A stretch of DNA of 64,000 nt. Source: Utricularia gibba (taxonomy: Eukaryota; Streptophyta; Magnoliopsida; Lamiales; Lentibulariaceae). Positions 1 to 12,634 of the stretch are shown piece by piece. Positions within the stretch are counted from its first letter, which is position 1. Each line of letters starts with the position of its first letter. The notes under the pieces are model-generated. The model had not been told where the DNA came from and searched no databases. It worked only from the letters and a program-made list of their open reading frames with translations. Location: assembly GCA_002189035.1 (NCBI GenBank), contig NEEC01000009.1:1364001-1428000 (forward strand), read 5' to 3'. Made by a program: the position numbers and the translations under genes.

Positions 1-782
1 TGCCATGGCCAGGGCCACACTTGATGTTGCTGATGGAAGTGGAGAAGGTTCCAGGGCCGATGGAAATGCAGTCGTCGCCGGTTCCGATCTTGGACGATGA
101 GATGGAAGTTACACTGGAAGCCTCGACGTGAATTCCGTCGGTGTTGGGGCTGTTGCCTGGCGCCGTAATCTTCAGACCACTCAACGTAGTGCCGGTGCAC
201 TTATGAATCGATATGTGCATTTGCAGGCTATTTGCCGATGTCAGCCCACTGATCTTACCGTTAACAACCGACTCCAGAGTTAACGACTGCGGCAAAAATG
301 TCAGTTACTACACTACAGAGAAGGAATTGCATGCATGTTATCGATGAAAGTACCGTTGGTCCGGAGGAGGGGCAGGGGCCGTTGGCTGTCTTGCAGTCCC
401 AGTATCCCTTCCCCTTGGCGTCCAGTGTCCCACCGTTGATCCAAAGCCCGTTTATGCTCTTGAACATGATCCAGTAGCTCAAGCTCACGACTTGGGTGTA
501 ATCGGCTGGAGCCACGATCGTTCCCAGTATTTGAACCGTGACGGGAGCTTTGCACGGCCCTCCAAACTGCACGTTTGTCAGCACGTAACTACCATTCGGT
601 ACTTTCATCGTCGCCGGCGTTGCCGAGGCGCAGGCTTCTTTCCACGCGGCGAGAAACGCCGCCGTCGAGTTGGTTGCGCCATCGCTCTTAGCACCGTAGC
701 TGATCACGTCGAACACCTGCGGCACCCCTTGTGCATTGGCAGCTGACAAGAGAACAAGGAAGAGACAGCAGGAGGGCTTCAT
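1..782 (-). CDS. Polygalacturonase (GH28, exopolygalacturonase-like), 3' part outside window
   Basis: Secreted pectin-degrading enzyme that hydrolyses alpha-1,4-galacturonan in the cell wall. Seen: exon 1 at 782..354 (143 codons) starts with a signal peptide (MKPSCCLFLVLLSAANA) followed by FDVISYGAKSDG, the usual start of the pectate-lyase-fold domain. A 67-bp GT-AG intron (353..287) leads to exon 2 (286..1), which holds the GH28 signatures SPNTDGIHV, GTGDDCISIG and CGPGHG. The three catalytic aspartates are therefore present, along with the start of the CGPGHGISIG motif. The gene runs off the left edge, so the RIK motif and the stop are missing. The phase-0 junction restores the family frame (GPT-SLTLESV). 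The short secreted form without an N-terminal pro-domain resembles pollen-type exopolygalacturonases; that subfamily call is an inference. Confidence 0.9.
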
Positions 783-2720
783 CCTGCGGGCGTGCCAGAT
801 AGGTTGGGCACGCCATGCCTTTATCTTTCAGACAAGGATACACACCTGGGCCGGATTCCGGGGGAAGATGAGCTTTCTGAATATAGACGAGTTCGACTGT
901 AGCATGAAGCTTGAACATCTGGGGTGGGGTTTGGTGGAAACTTTAAGGCAGAATGATGGAATGGCTGACTTTGCACCCGTAATTATTATTTCATGTCAAC
1001 CAATCCATTTGTTGACCGCTAGCAATTTTGATCCATTAAAAAAATGTATTTGATAAAATATTCATGTTAACTTTTGATCTTATTATATAAGAAAGAAAGG
1101 CATTGAGATCATCTTTGAAAATTACGATGTTGAATGTCCTTCAAAATTATGTACAATTTTGAAAGTTACCATACTAAGGGACTTGTGGCATTCGTATCTT
1201 GATATTAGATAATTTATATACTTTTTTGTATATTATTTTAGATTGATGAATTTTAAGACTTCAAAATTCAATTTTTAGATGATTCAAAATCAAATTAATT
1301 CGAATAATTACACTCAAATACAACAAATCAATTAAAAAAGTGATCATGCATGGTGTATCAAAAAAATAATCATCTTATATATAATTTTTTTATCTTAATG
1401 TATCATAACGAAAATAGTAGTGGCTACTTTTGTCCCAAATACAACTTATAGTACTGATGTTTTCAATTTTGTCTGATTTCTCCAAATTTTGAATTTATCT
1501 CAAAATAAAATATTCCCAAAATTGGTTATGAACGGTATATGTTTGTCGTTTTACTTTCTGCGGTTACTGTGCTTCGAATGCCTTGGTGAACGTCGGCCGT
1601 GGAGATTACGCTCATCGGGTTCGCCATCTCAACCGCTTCGTTTACATATTCTATGCCGGCGGCTCCTCGACGGCTTTCTGCGGTTATCTTCGGGTGAATC
1701 GCCGTCCCTGCTATGGCTCCGATTCCGGATCACACTTTTGGCCTCCGCGGTCGCCTTCTTCTTTCGAGTGGTTACTTCTTCGCGCGAAAACGAAATCTTC
1801 GTAATCGCTCGGGCATTTGGGGATTGCTTTTCAGAAACCGCACTTCGCCATGGTCAAGAGTCGTGATGAGGAATCCGACCGGGTAGATGGGCTGGGCCTA
1901 GGGCTTGGAGTGGGGCCTGGTCAGCCCAATCATTAACGGGCTGGGATAAGGCTTGGATACAATGCTTAGAAGTCTGTTTCATGGTGCTGCGTTGTGAGAT
2001 AACTCATAAATCTTAAGGATTACTTGATGATGTGGCTGGATTTCATTGATTCCATGGGGGATAGAATTCAAGTTTTCCTTGACTAGCTTTGATGCATCCA
2101 CGACCCCGCTAGCCCACTTGGTAAAAGCAGGCAATGTAATGGTGGCTGCTATAAGCCACTTGACTGTAGATTACCCGATAAACAGCACAAGTGGCACTGT
2201 ACTACTGGAAGGAAATTAGAGCCGTACTTTCACTTTCACATGCTCAATTTTTGCTTTCTACTTCTACTTTTGATGCCTTACAACTTTCTTGTGCGTAGAG
2301 GGGTAGACAACTCATATACACCCGACATTGGATCCGAGACCTTTTGACTTCTGACTTCTATGGTTCTCACCACACCATCCTCTAAACAATCAAGCTTCCC
2401 GGATTCATATTGAGTGCTTCATTCAGCTCATGCTGGCCCCGCAGCACCGATCGCCTATATTCGTTGACGAAGTAACTTTGTTTTGATTATTACATTTGCA
2501 TTCAATGGTTGCTGTCCTTGGATTGACTAGGTGTGGATGGTGGGAAGTTGATGAACAGCGACCACAAGTTGACGTTTGACAAGGAATAAGGATCGCGTTA
2601 CAGCGTCTGACAGTTGACAAAAGTGTTTCATAATGGATCATGGAACCGACAATAAGTAATCTTCACCATCAACGGATCTTTTCTTGATCACTATAAAAGA
2701 GGACTCTTGGCAGAGTTCCG
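783..2720. other. Intergenic region between polygalacturonase and acetyl-CoA synthetase
   Basis: About 1.9 kb without a recognisable gene. Positions 1030-1500 are AT-rich with no obvious structure. Positions 1560-1940 form an isolated island of more balanced base composition with an open but unrecognised reading frame (see findings). The rest should hold the upstream regions of the two divergent flanking genes. Confidence 0.5.
2692..2698 (+). promoter_or_regulatory. TATA box candidate of acetyl-CoA synthetase
   Basis: TATAAAA in the context CACTATAAAAGAGG. A start site about 30 bp downstream would fall at about 2722, right on the first in-frame ATG (2721). This leaves open whether that ATG or the one at 2872 is used. 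Confidence 0.45.
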
Positions 2721-5700
2721 ATGAGAGCTGCGACGGTGGTGGCGGCGGCGCCGGCGGCTAACCCAATTATAACTCGTGTTTCCAGGTTGGTTTCCATGGG
2801 AGTTTTTGTATGATCATTGGTTGAAAGATCGGTTGGCATGTTTTTTTATAACCTACGGATTTAGATGAAATATGCTTAACAGAATAAAGAAATCAGTGGA
2901 AAAGTCAAACTCGCTCAACAACGCTGCTTCTGCTGCTGCTGATTTTCTAAATACCCATTTCCCTTCATATTCTTCTACGCATCATCTTCATCGGCGTTCC
3001 TGCAAAATGGGTGATTCCGTGAACTTGGGGTCTGATCATTTGCGTCACATTGAGTCGATGGCCGCTATGCTTCCTAGCGCTGCACGAGTTACAAAAATGA
3101 AGGCGGTACTTCTTGGAGAGGCTCCGGCTTTGGAGGACGATGTCGTCGTCATTCCCAGCAAAGAATTTTCTGCAAACGCTCATATCCCTTCCATAGACAA
3201 GGTTTGTACTTTACTGCAGATACATGATATGTTTAAAAGTTCAAGCCTTTCACTTCTCGGAAATGTGCATTCTTGCTCTGTGACAGTATTTCGAGATGTA
3301 CAGAAGGTCTATTGTCGATCCAGCTGGGTTTTGGTCCGATATCGCATCCGGTTTTTACTGGAGAAAGCAATGGGATCGCCCTGTTTGTTCTGAAAATCTG
3401 GACATTCGGAAGGGGAGAATCAGCATTGAGGTAATCTTCATTTCTGCCTTTGAATTCCACTTGTTTATTCTCTCGCTTATCAAGATGTTTTTCCGAGTCA
3501 GTGGTTCAAAGGTGGGATCACAAATATATGCTACAACTGCTTGGATGCAGTCATTGCTTCAGGAAGTGGCAATAAGGTCGCCATTCATTGGGAAGGGAAC
3601 GAGCCGGGCATTGATGCGTCTCTGACGTATAACCAACTTTTGGAGAGGGTTTGCCAGGTCATTTTTTTAATTTTTGTTGCCTACACCCTTTTGTGCAGAC
3701 TGCTTAGATTTCATTAACATGATGACAGGTAGCTAATTACTTGAAAGACATTGGAGTCCGAAAGGGGGATTCTGTTCTGATATACCTTCCCATGCTCATG
3801 GAATTGCCAACAGCAATGCTTGCTTGTGCTCGTATTGGTGCTGTTCACTCTGTACGTACGAATCTAGTTGCTTGCTAACTTTCTTTCACTTTTAGTTCAA
3901 CAGAAAAGTCATTGCTTTCATTTTCAGGTTGTTTTTGCCGGATTCTCTTCTGAATCTCTGACCCAGAGAATAATGGATTGCAAACCAAGAGTCGTTATAA
4001 CTTGCAATGCCGTTCAAAGAGGACCAAAAACCATTGTACTTAAAGACATAGTTGACTCTGCATTAGAAGACTGCGCACAGAATGGTTTTGTAGTTGGTAA
4101 TTGGATCTATAATATGTTTGTTGATCTAATCTTTTTCTTTAACTTACAGATAGCTGCATTAGTTATTTATATGGAATGTAAAAAAAAAAAAACCGAACTC
4201 ACATTATTTTTTCTGTGCTTTCATGTGGAATGTAATGAAAGCACATTCCTAGGTATGACAGTGAGTATAGTGACACTTTTCTTTCCTAGGTATTCAATCG
4301 CATTGATGCCTCAACTTACATGATAAATTCTGCTATTTATCATCTTAATAAAAAAAAAAGAATGCGCATAATTAGAGATATTAGAAAGATGTGATTTTGG
4401 AGCTTTTTCATTACTTATATAATGCTTCGCAGGTACTTGTTTAACCTATGAAAATAGAATCGCGTTGAAGAAGGAAAGCACCAGGTGGATAGAGGGAAGA
4501 GACATTTGGTGGCAGGTTTGATATTGTGAAGGAGATGCCTTTTTTGTTCCTTTAAGATCTTAGAATAAAGAAAATAGGAATGATTTTCTCTTAGTTAGTT
4601 ACTTTGTACCTAGTTATTAACGTTTCCTTTTTATTGTTATTTCCAGGATATAATTCCAAAGTATCCTACTAGTTGTGAAGTTGAATGGGTTGATGCTGAG
4701 GATCCACTTTTTTTGCTTTATACTAGTGGGAGCACGGGAAAGCCCAAGGTATGTGGGATGTGGAAAACTACCATAATTTTTTATGCAATTCTTGACGTTA
4801 AAAAAGGTAATTTTGTTGTGTTATCGCAAGGGTGTCTTGCATACAACTGGAGGATACATGGTGTACACGGCTACGACATTCAAATATACCTTTGATTATA
4901 AACCGTCTGATGTATACTGGTATAAATTTCATCTAATTTTTTGTTGGCACATAGTTAGTATAAGAAAACGCAAATTCTTCTAACCATCGTTTATCTTTTG
5001 TTATCGTCAGGTGTACAGCTGATTGTGGGTGGATTACAGGTCACAGCTATGTCACTTATGGGCCTCTACTGAATGGAGCAACTATTGTGGTTTTTGAAGG
5101 GGTACATTTAAATGTCCTTTTATAGTCATTGAAGTTACTGCTCAAGGATAACCTTTTTTTGGCATGATGTCTTTAATTTCCACATGGCGTGATTTAAATA
5201 GCTGTAATTTCATAATCATGTAAATGCAGGCAGATGGGCTCTAGTGTTCTCAGCTTTACAACCTCTCCTGATTCATTGATTTTGTATTTGTATAGTTTCC
5301 TGTTTATTTTTAAAATCTACAAGCAAAGATAGGTCTGATCTTCCATCATTTTTTGTATTGTAACAATAAATTCTTTTCAGGCCCCAAATTATCCGAATCC
5401 TGGCCGTTGCTGGGACATAGTTGACAAATTTAATGTGTCTATATTCTACACAGCACCTACACTTGTGCGTTCTTTGATGCGTGAAGGAGCTGAGGCAAGA
5501 AAATGATCCTTTTAATTAAGCTTACCCCATTTATTGAGCTTGTGGTTGTTGATTGCTCTTTTGTGTAGACAAGACAGACATGTAGTGTGAATGCATTATA
5601 AGGAGTCTCTGTTTTTCATATTGTCTTCTGAGTCTTATACCTCGAGTTGGTGAAGACAAGATTATTAAGTGAAGTGTTTATGGAGAAAAAAAACCTGTAG

Positions 5701-7605
5701 ATGTATGGTGTTCCATGATTAGATCGATGTTCAATAAGAACACCCGGAAATCCTTATGAGAAGTGGACATGCGTACACTGCTGACATTGTTTTTAAAAAA
5801 ATTGCAGCATGTGTCTCGTTACTCAAGGAAATCTTTGCGTGTTCTTGGCAGCGTTGGTGAACCTATTAATCCAAGTGCATGGAGGTTTTTTCACAACCCC
5901 CTGGAGTTCTATTATTTCTCTTTTTCTTGTTCATGACAGCCTCAGGATCTTCATGTTCATTTATGCAGGTGGTTTTTCAACCTGGTTGGAGACGCAAGAT
6001 GCCCCATTTCTGACACCTGGTGGCAAACAGAGACTGGGGGTTCATGGTAGTTTTTTATTTGACTGATTTATTCGTAATTTTGCATGCTAGAAGGTTAAAC
6101 TTTATTACCTTGCAGATAACTCCTTTACCTGGAGCCTGGCCACAGAAACCTGGTTCTGCTACTCTCCCTTTTTTCGGTGTCAAGGTACTAGAATGCTCTC
6201 CATATCTGTAACGAAAGTTGGTATGAGACCCTGAGCAGTTTGCCAATTATTTGTAAGCATATCTGTAACGAAAGTTGGTCATCTCATAGTAAATGCATTG
6301 TTTGTTTCTGCCATTTGGTGCAGCCTGTCATAGTCGATCAGAATGGTGATGAAATTGAAGGTCCTTGCGATGGATATTTGTGTATTAAAAGTTCATGGCC
6401 AGGGGCTTTTCGAACACTCTATGGAGATCATGAAAGATATGAATCAACATACTTCAGTCCATTTCCTGGATACTATTTCAGTGGAGATGGTTGCAGAAGG
6501 TTTTGTGTTTTAGAATTCAACCGATTAAGATCTCTGCATAATCTTTCTGACATATATATGTACTCCAAATTCACATTTACATATACTGATATTCTGAATT
6601 GCTTCTCATCCTTACCAACTGTCCTACTCCTGAAATTTAATTTTATGTTTCTTTTGACAAATCAGAGATCAAGATGGTTACTTCTGGCTCACTGGAAGAG
6701 TTGATGATGTCATTAATGTCAGGTAACACTACTTTCTGATCTGTGTACTCTTGCTGACTATTTTCTTGGAAAATTTACGAGCTGAGAGATGTTCCTCATT
6801 CTCCGTTGTCTTCGCTACTGTCACACTTTCCTCTGGTCAAAGAAAACGAAACCTGTGTTTTTAATTTCTGTTCCATTAAGCATGTGAGATGTACCACATC
6901 AGAAACAATAGGAAAATGGCCTTAATCTAGTTTCTTCCATTATGCATACATGTCATTCTATGTTATACAAATTAGCATCCTTCTTCAGTTTATCTTTTCT
7001 TGTCGAGTATGTTTAATGGAAGGAATCATGCAGCGGGCATCGTATTGGCACCGCAGAAGTGGAATCTGCACTCGTTTCACATCCTCTGTGTGCTGAGGCT
7101 GCCGTTGTTGGGGTTGATCATGAGGTAATCCTGTTAGAAGCTATGAATATCATTCATTCATTAGTCGCCCCAGCTGCCTACACTCAGGAAGGTCTATCTC
7201 CATTCATGTCTGGATTGTGACTTCAGGTTAAGGGACAGGGTATATATGCCTTTGTAACTCTTGTCGATGGTGTGCAATACAGCAATGACCTGCGGAAAGA
7301 GCTCATAATGACCGTGAGAAAACAGGTAGGCACACTAACCGTTTCCTTTGCCATGGAGTGTTACCAGACAGAATTGCAGGTTTAATGGTTGGTACGAGTG
7401 CCTTTCTCTGTGGTTGCAGATTGGAGCATTTGCTGCACCAGACAGAATCCACTGGGCTCCTGGCCTACCCAAGACGAGAAGCGGGAAGATAATGAGAAGA
7501 GTTCTTCGAAAAATTGCTTCCAAGCAGGTGGATGAGATTGGGGATGTTAGCACGTTGGCTGATCCCACTGTTGTTAATCAGCTAATCTCATTAGCAGACT
7601 CTTGA
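2721..7605 (+). CDS. ACS: Acetyl-CoA synthetase, plastid type (one-base frameshift in exon 12)
   Basis: AMP-forming ligase making acetyl-CoA from acetate, ATP and CoA; plant homologues act in plastids. Exons: 2721-2785, 2883-3201, 3287-3430, 3502-3657, 3729-3851, 3928-4096, 4433-4515, 4647-4748, 4831-4919, 5011-5101, 5381-5494, 5808-5884, 5969-6046, 6116-6184, 6324-6499, 6666-6722, 7034-7124, 7227-7325, 7420-7605; about 762 aa. Motifs: [10 protein letters not shown] (ATP-binding loop), [32 protein letters not shown] and [11 protein letters not shown] with the catalytic lysine. The intron after 5494 has a GC donor (GAG/GCAAGA). The exon 5969-6046 is one base short: TETGG should continue FMITPLPG, but the frame breaks at 6036-6042, and all later exons are intact in the shifted frame. 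The first exon adds an alanine-rich leader in frame; ATG 2872, read as a retained-intron start, is the alternative. Strong full-length match to Arabidopsis At5g36880 from memory. Confidence 0.93.
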
Positions 7606-8870
7606 ATCTGAGAATCTGCTGACTTCTATAGCGTGATTGAATGTTGTATATTTTTTTCACACGGGGGAACAAACAAAGGGATACTAATAATGATGTGAGA
7701 ATAATGTGGTGTTGTACTTTGACTTAATGCTTTTTCTCTGAACCTTCTACGATATTTCCACTCCAAGATTGACTCGGAATTATGGGAACTCTTCCAGAAC
7801 AATTACCACGGAAGAGTGCAACGAGCCGGAACAAAATCACTGCCAACAGGAATTTAAACTAGGAAAGAAACGAGGCCTACACAGCAAATGGAAACTCAGT
7901 CCTTGGAAGGAAAAGTTACCTGTAGTATAACAACTGACTTGACCACAACATACTCTGGAAACATCCGACTTCATTTCAGCCTTGAAAGAATCATTTCTAC
8001 CCAACATGCATGACAGGAAGAAATGGGAGAAGGAACGAATATAGGAGAAAAAAGAAATGCATGTGGAATTGAATTTGGGAAATGATGAGAAATTATAACA
8101 TTTGCCATCCACCTGTTGGCAAGGTTGCAAAGGACCAATTAAGAGTCCAGAAACCTGCATCTCAACAAATGCAAGTCACTGACCACATTATTGATTGTTT
8201 AAAAAAACAATTTATCGAACCCAACACATATGAAGCCTTAACTGTCCAGCATGCTCATTAATACCAGACTGGGTGGATCAACCTATGCGTTCACGTTATT
8301 CTAGTCATGTTATAGACTGCTGCAGGACAGAAAAATGCAATTTCTTCATAAGGACGAATACAGGATTCATCCAAGTGATATGTTCCCCGAGGACATATTC
8401 TGATACAGATAAGACAACGCAAAGAGGATGGGATGGCTTATTCAAAGATGTACATAACCCAGTTACTGATCCATGTCATTTTTAGCCATCAATTTTTTGA
8501 AGAGAAAAACAGTCAACAAGGGGAAGCTGAAATCAGATTACATGAGATAAGGCTCAAGAAAACATGGTACTGGCTGATACATCTCCAATAGGTTCTGAAC
8601 AAACAATGCACCAGACGAGATCCAAAAGTCACCCACCCTCAAACCTGCAAAAGAAATAAAACATGGAGTTCTTATCAAGTACGAGTTATAGACCCTCGGA
8701 AATAAATCTGCCCTGCTTCATAAGAGATTTCCCCGCACTCCTCCATGGCTAATGAAACAGCCAAATCCTAACTGAAGCAGGAAAATGATCTCCCAAGGAT
8801 ATCATCAAACAATGCGGGTATCTAAGCCGCTTCCATCTACCATGAATCTCTTTGGACATCTTTCATTACT
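7606..8870. other. Convergent 3' flanks
   Basis: About 1.27 kb between the stop codons of acetyl-CoA synthetase (+) and the RS-domain protein (-). It should contain both 3' UTRs. No additional coding signal or structured element was recognised. Confidence 0.5.
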
Positions 8871-11800
8871 TCAGATTACATCATTTAAATTCTCAGGTGT
8901 CTGCAATCCATCGTTCTCGTCCATAATCGCATTGTCTTTGCTGTCACAGGCGGTGGCACTGCTTAAAATTTCATCATTTGTGGAAGCCTTTGACCGTGAA
9001 TGCCTCCTATGTTTTGATTTGTGTTCATCAGAATGTCTTGGAGAATTTCTACTGCCTTTCTTGTGCTTTCTTTCATTAGACCTTTGTGGTGATTTTTTTC
9101 CCCTTTTTTCCTTTTTCCTCTTCTCATACTTCTCACTAGACTGATGATTTTCTTCTGGACTATTTGACCTCGAGTTTTTTCTGTGTACAGATGTGCCTTC
9201 ATCTAAATCCATTGCAAGCGATCTTTTTCTATTATCCAGGCACTCATTTGACGGAGATCTAGAGCGCCTCCTCTTCTGCTTCTCATTAGCGGTGCTCTCT
9301 CTCTTGTCACTGTAGTCATGATTCATCTCATCAGATCTAGAAGAAGAGCGGTTTCTACGCTTAGACCTACTTACACCATCGCCTGGAGACCGAGACCTCC
9401 TCCTATAATGATTAGGAGATCTAGAGTCATGTCGAGACAGCCTATGTGTTCTCTCACTTGAGCCCTCTCGATAATTTCTCGGTGAACCTAACTCTTCATG
9501 GTATGGCCTCTTCGCTTCAGAGCTACCACTTCTACTTCTCCTTCTTCTGGACTCACCTGAATCCCTTTCATGATTTCTAACTCGATCCCGATGCCTCCTG
9601 TGACTGATATCTCTGAAATTCCGGTATTTTCTCCAGTCTTTCTCGTATCTTGAATAGTGGCGGGACCTAACTGGTGATCTGGATCGATAGCCTCGGTGCC
9701 TGCGTGGTGGAGGTGAGTATGAACGAGATCTCCGTCTACGTCCTTTATTCACTGGAGACAATGATTTTGACCGTGATCTAGATCTTGACTTACTGCGATT
9801 GGCAACTGGCGACCTGGTCCATTCACAAAGGAGCAGCACATTAAAAAGGAGCAAAAAGTAAGAATCGCAGAAAGTGGACATGCGGCACCAATGGTAGAAA
9901 CTGTAACATAAGATGAAAAAAAGGTTAATGTACTAAGCTATACAGGGAAAAAAATCCAACACCAACACACCAACTGTTGAGCAACCAGCAAAAACAACAT
10001 GCTGCAGTCAAGACCTCACATCGTCCAGAATCCTTTTAGCCTTCCTATTTTTGGAGAAAATAAGGTCGATTCTTTTCCTCGAGAAATAAGATTGAAAAGT
10101 TCTATAAAAGCAGTAAAACTCGGATGGAAAACATAGAGCCACGGCTGTCTACGACAGATCAAAGTAGAAAATTATACTGCTCACAAACATACTATGCGTT
10201 AATTACAATCATGACCAAGTAATATAATTAGTAATGCAATTGAAAAATACTTACTTAGATCTTTTTTCTGATTCCTTTTCCTCGGTGACCAGCCCATCAA
10301 TTTGTAGCTTCTTACTGATTTCTGCAGCTCTAGCAGCAGCTAGCTCCGTTGCAGACTTCATTGTGGCTGCTCGGCTAGCCGCTTGCTGTGCTGTCAGTGT
10401 TTGCTGCATCAGAAGAGCCTGCTGAAATTGCATTTGCTGCACTGCAACAGCTTGCTGCATCACCATAGGCAAAGTTGATGATCCCAAGGCAGACGGTTTT
10501 GGAGGAAGCGCTTTGGCCATTTCAACATTCAGTGGACGGCCACCTACATCCATATTGTTTAATGCTAAAGCAGAAGTTGCTTCTTCAGGCTTTGAGTACT
10601 CGATGTACGCAAAATGCTTAGAATCAGTAATAGTGCAATCGATAATAGTGCCACAAAAGCCAAAAAGTTGTTTCAACTGATCAACCATCAGTAGTGGGCT
10701 GAGATTACTAACTTGAACAGTCTTTCTGAGCGTCTCAGCATTTTTCTTGTCATCCTCCAAAGCTAGGATAGTGCCACAGTGATAAACCTTAATTAATCAT
10801 TAGGTATAAAAAATAATTATGCAAAAAGAACAAACTTTACTCAATAAATTGAACAAAGGCATCCAAAAGCACAAACAAAAATTTAAGTTAGTCCTCTTAC
10901 ATACCAGATGAACCCTTTGCAGATTTTGCTTGGGCATCAGCATGCGCTTGAAGTGCTTGTGCAGCAACAATTGCCTGAGCAGCAGCCATTGCAGCAGCAG
11001 ACGGTGCCATAGGCACCTGACTCAGGGTTCCCATAGTAGTGATTGCAGTTAAGGCAGTCATCAGCAGATTATGAGGTGGATGATTAAACTTGCAATCGGT
11101 ACTAGTGCAACGTCCATTAAGATATTCTCTGCACATTTCTCCTAATGCTGATCCCATTCCAGGTAATATGACTCCCCCAGATGCCCCAGCAACAACGCCA
11201 GGAACCATACCAAGTAAGCCTGGGAAAGCACCAGATATTGAGCCTGAGTAATTTGGCATGTTCGGCATTGTCTGGTTAACTAAATTTGGAAATGAGGGAT
11301 TTTGAGGCATGTTGATAAGTCCGCCAGGGGTTCCTGAAAAAGTACACACATCAAGTTGGGATTACCCAGGATGGGACTAAATAAAGTGAAGTATAAATGC
11401 TATCACACTAACTAATTTACTTCATGGGATCTAGAAAGGGCCTAATAATATTTCACGATAAACAACCGGTTCCACTTTACGATGAAAATTCAAGTATTTT
11501 TTTGAAGATGTATACTGTAACACCAAAAAGGACAAGGGATAGCACAGTGAGTGATGAAACTAAACTAATGCAGCTAACTAAGAGGAATTGTAAGCGGATG
11601 AAATAAAGTTGTTCAAAAAACAATCTAATTTGGTTAATTGGACAACAAATGCCTCATCTACTCTTACTTCCCCCTAAAAAAATCATACCTGTGCTAAAAA
11701 AAACAGGGAAGGGACTTCCCATTATTGGCCTCCCGTTGCATTCCACATTCACCATATAATTCCCCCTCTTGGAAACTACATAGGTCACAGTATAGGTCCC

Positions 11801-12274
11801 ATCACCCATATCTTTAACTATCCCCTCTTGTTCATTTCCCCCAACTCCTACACCCGGCGCCACGCAAACCCTCACTTGAGCACCACCCTGAACCACCTTT
11901 CTCCCCTCCGAGTCCTTAGTAACCACAGTAAAAGTGGCTGTTACGCACGCCGTCCCACCAGCAATTCCCGCACCTTGTGCGGTGCACTTTGCGGGATCCA
12001 CAGGACCAATGGAGCGGTCACTCTCAGATGCCTTCTCATCATCCTCAACGTCAGAGGAAGAGGATGACGCGGCAGAAGGTGATTGCGGATTTTGTGACTG
12101 CGAACTGTTGAAAGTAGCCTCAAAGGCAGCCTTCGCGGCGGCGTCTTTCTCGGCTTGGCTCTTGAGCTTCGCTTCCTCTGCTTGCTTAAGCCATATTGGC
12201 TTCGGGGCCGCAGCATTCGACGGCGCGGCCACCGGAGTCGTTCCGTTAATCGGATTATTGGGACGATCACCCAT
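8871..12274 (-). CDS. Filamin-repeat / CCCH / RRM / RS-domain RNA-binding protein
   Basis: Nuclear RNA-binding, splicing-type protein of 821 aa. Exons: 12274..11689, 11333..10905, 10762..10255, 9813..8871; all phases agree. Domain order seen: an alanine-rich, acidic-serine N-terminus; a filamin/ABP280-like immunoglobulin repeat at about residues 95-195 (DMGDGTYTVTYVVSKRGNY, NGRPIMGSPFPVFF); a CCCH-type finger at about 260-280 (CREYLNGRC..DCKFNH); an RRM at about 353-425 (KTVQVSNLSP, KHFAYIEYSKPEEA); a Gln/Ala-rich coiled stretch; and a C-terminal RS domain of about 280 residues with many RSRS and RRRSRS blocks. From memory this matches Arabidopsis At3g23900, described as the immune-related splicing regulator IRR; that orthology is inference. 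It starts 360 bp from the divergent beta-galactosidase. Confidence 0.88.
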
Positions 12275-12634
12275 GAGTTTAGCAGTGGTGTCGGAGATGC
12301 AACCCTAGCGTGAGGAAATATATATTCTTCTACTGGCCGCGCCCTGCCCTGGATGAGATTTGCTTCGAGATATTTTGGGATTTTTTTCTTTTTATTTGGA
12401 CTCTCTCAGTCTTATTACTCACAATAAAAAAAATTATTTGTATTCTTTTTTTAATCGAAAATCTTCGAAAAATCACACCTTACAGGCCTCCAGCAGGACA
12501 AACTCTATGCTGACGTGTTGTTGTCTTAATCCGGGGATAAGGGGAAAGTGAAGCACCCCATATAACACGGATATCTACACCAATAACATACATGGTAGCG
12601 TTTTGCAACTGGTGCCATTTTTGCTCATCGAGAA
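12275..12634. promoter_or_regulatory. Bidirectional promoter region, RNA-binding protein / beta-galactosidase
   Basis: 360 bp separates the two divergent ATGs, so both promoters and 5' UTRs must lie here. I see no strong TATA box for either gene. The stretch 12360-12480 is T-rich. Confidence 0.5.

Noticed and set aside
6036-6042. Reading acetyl-CoA synthetase as a pseudogene
   Set aside because: Only one base is wrong in 19 exons, with all splice sites and catalytic motifs intact; four other genes in the window show the same kind of lesion, so a consensus error fits better.
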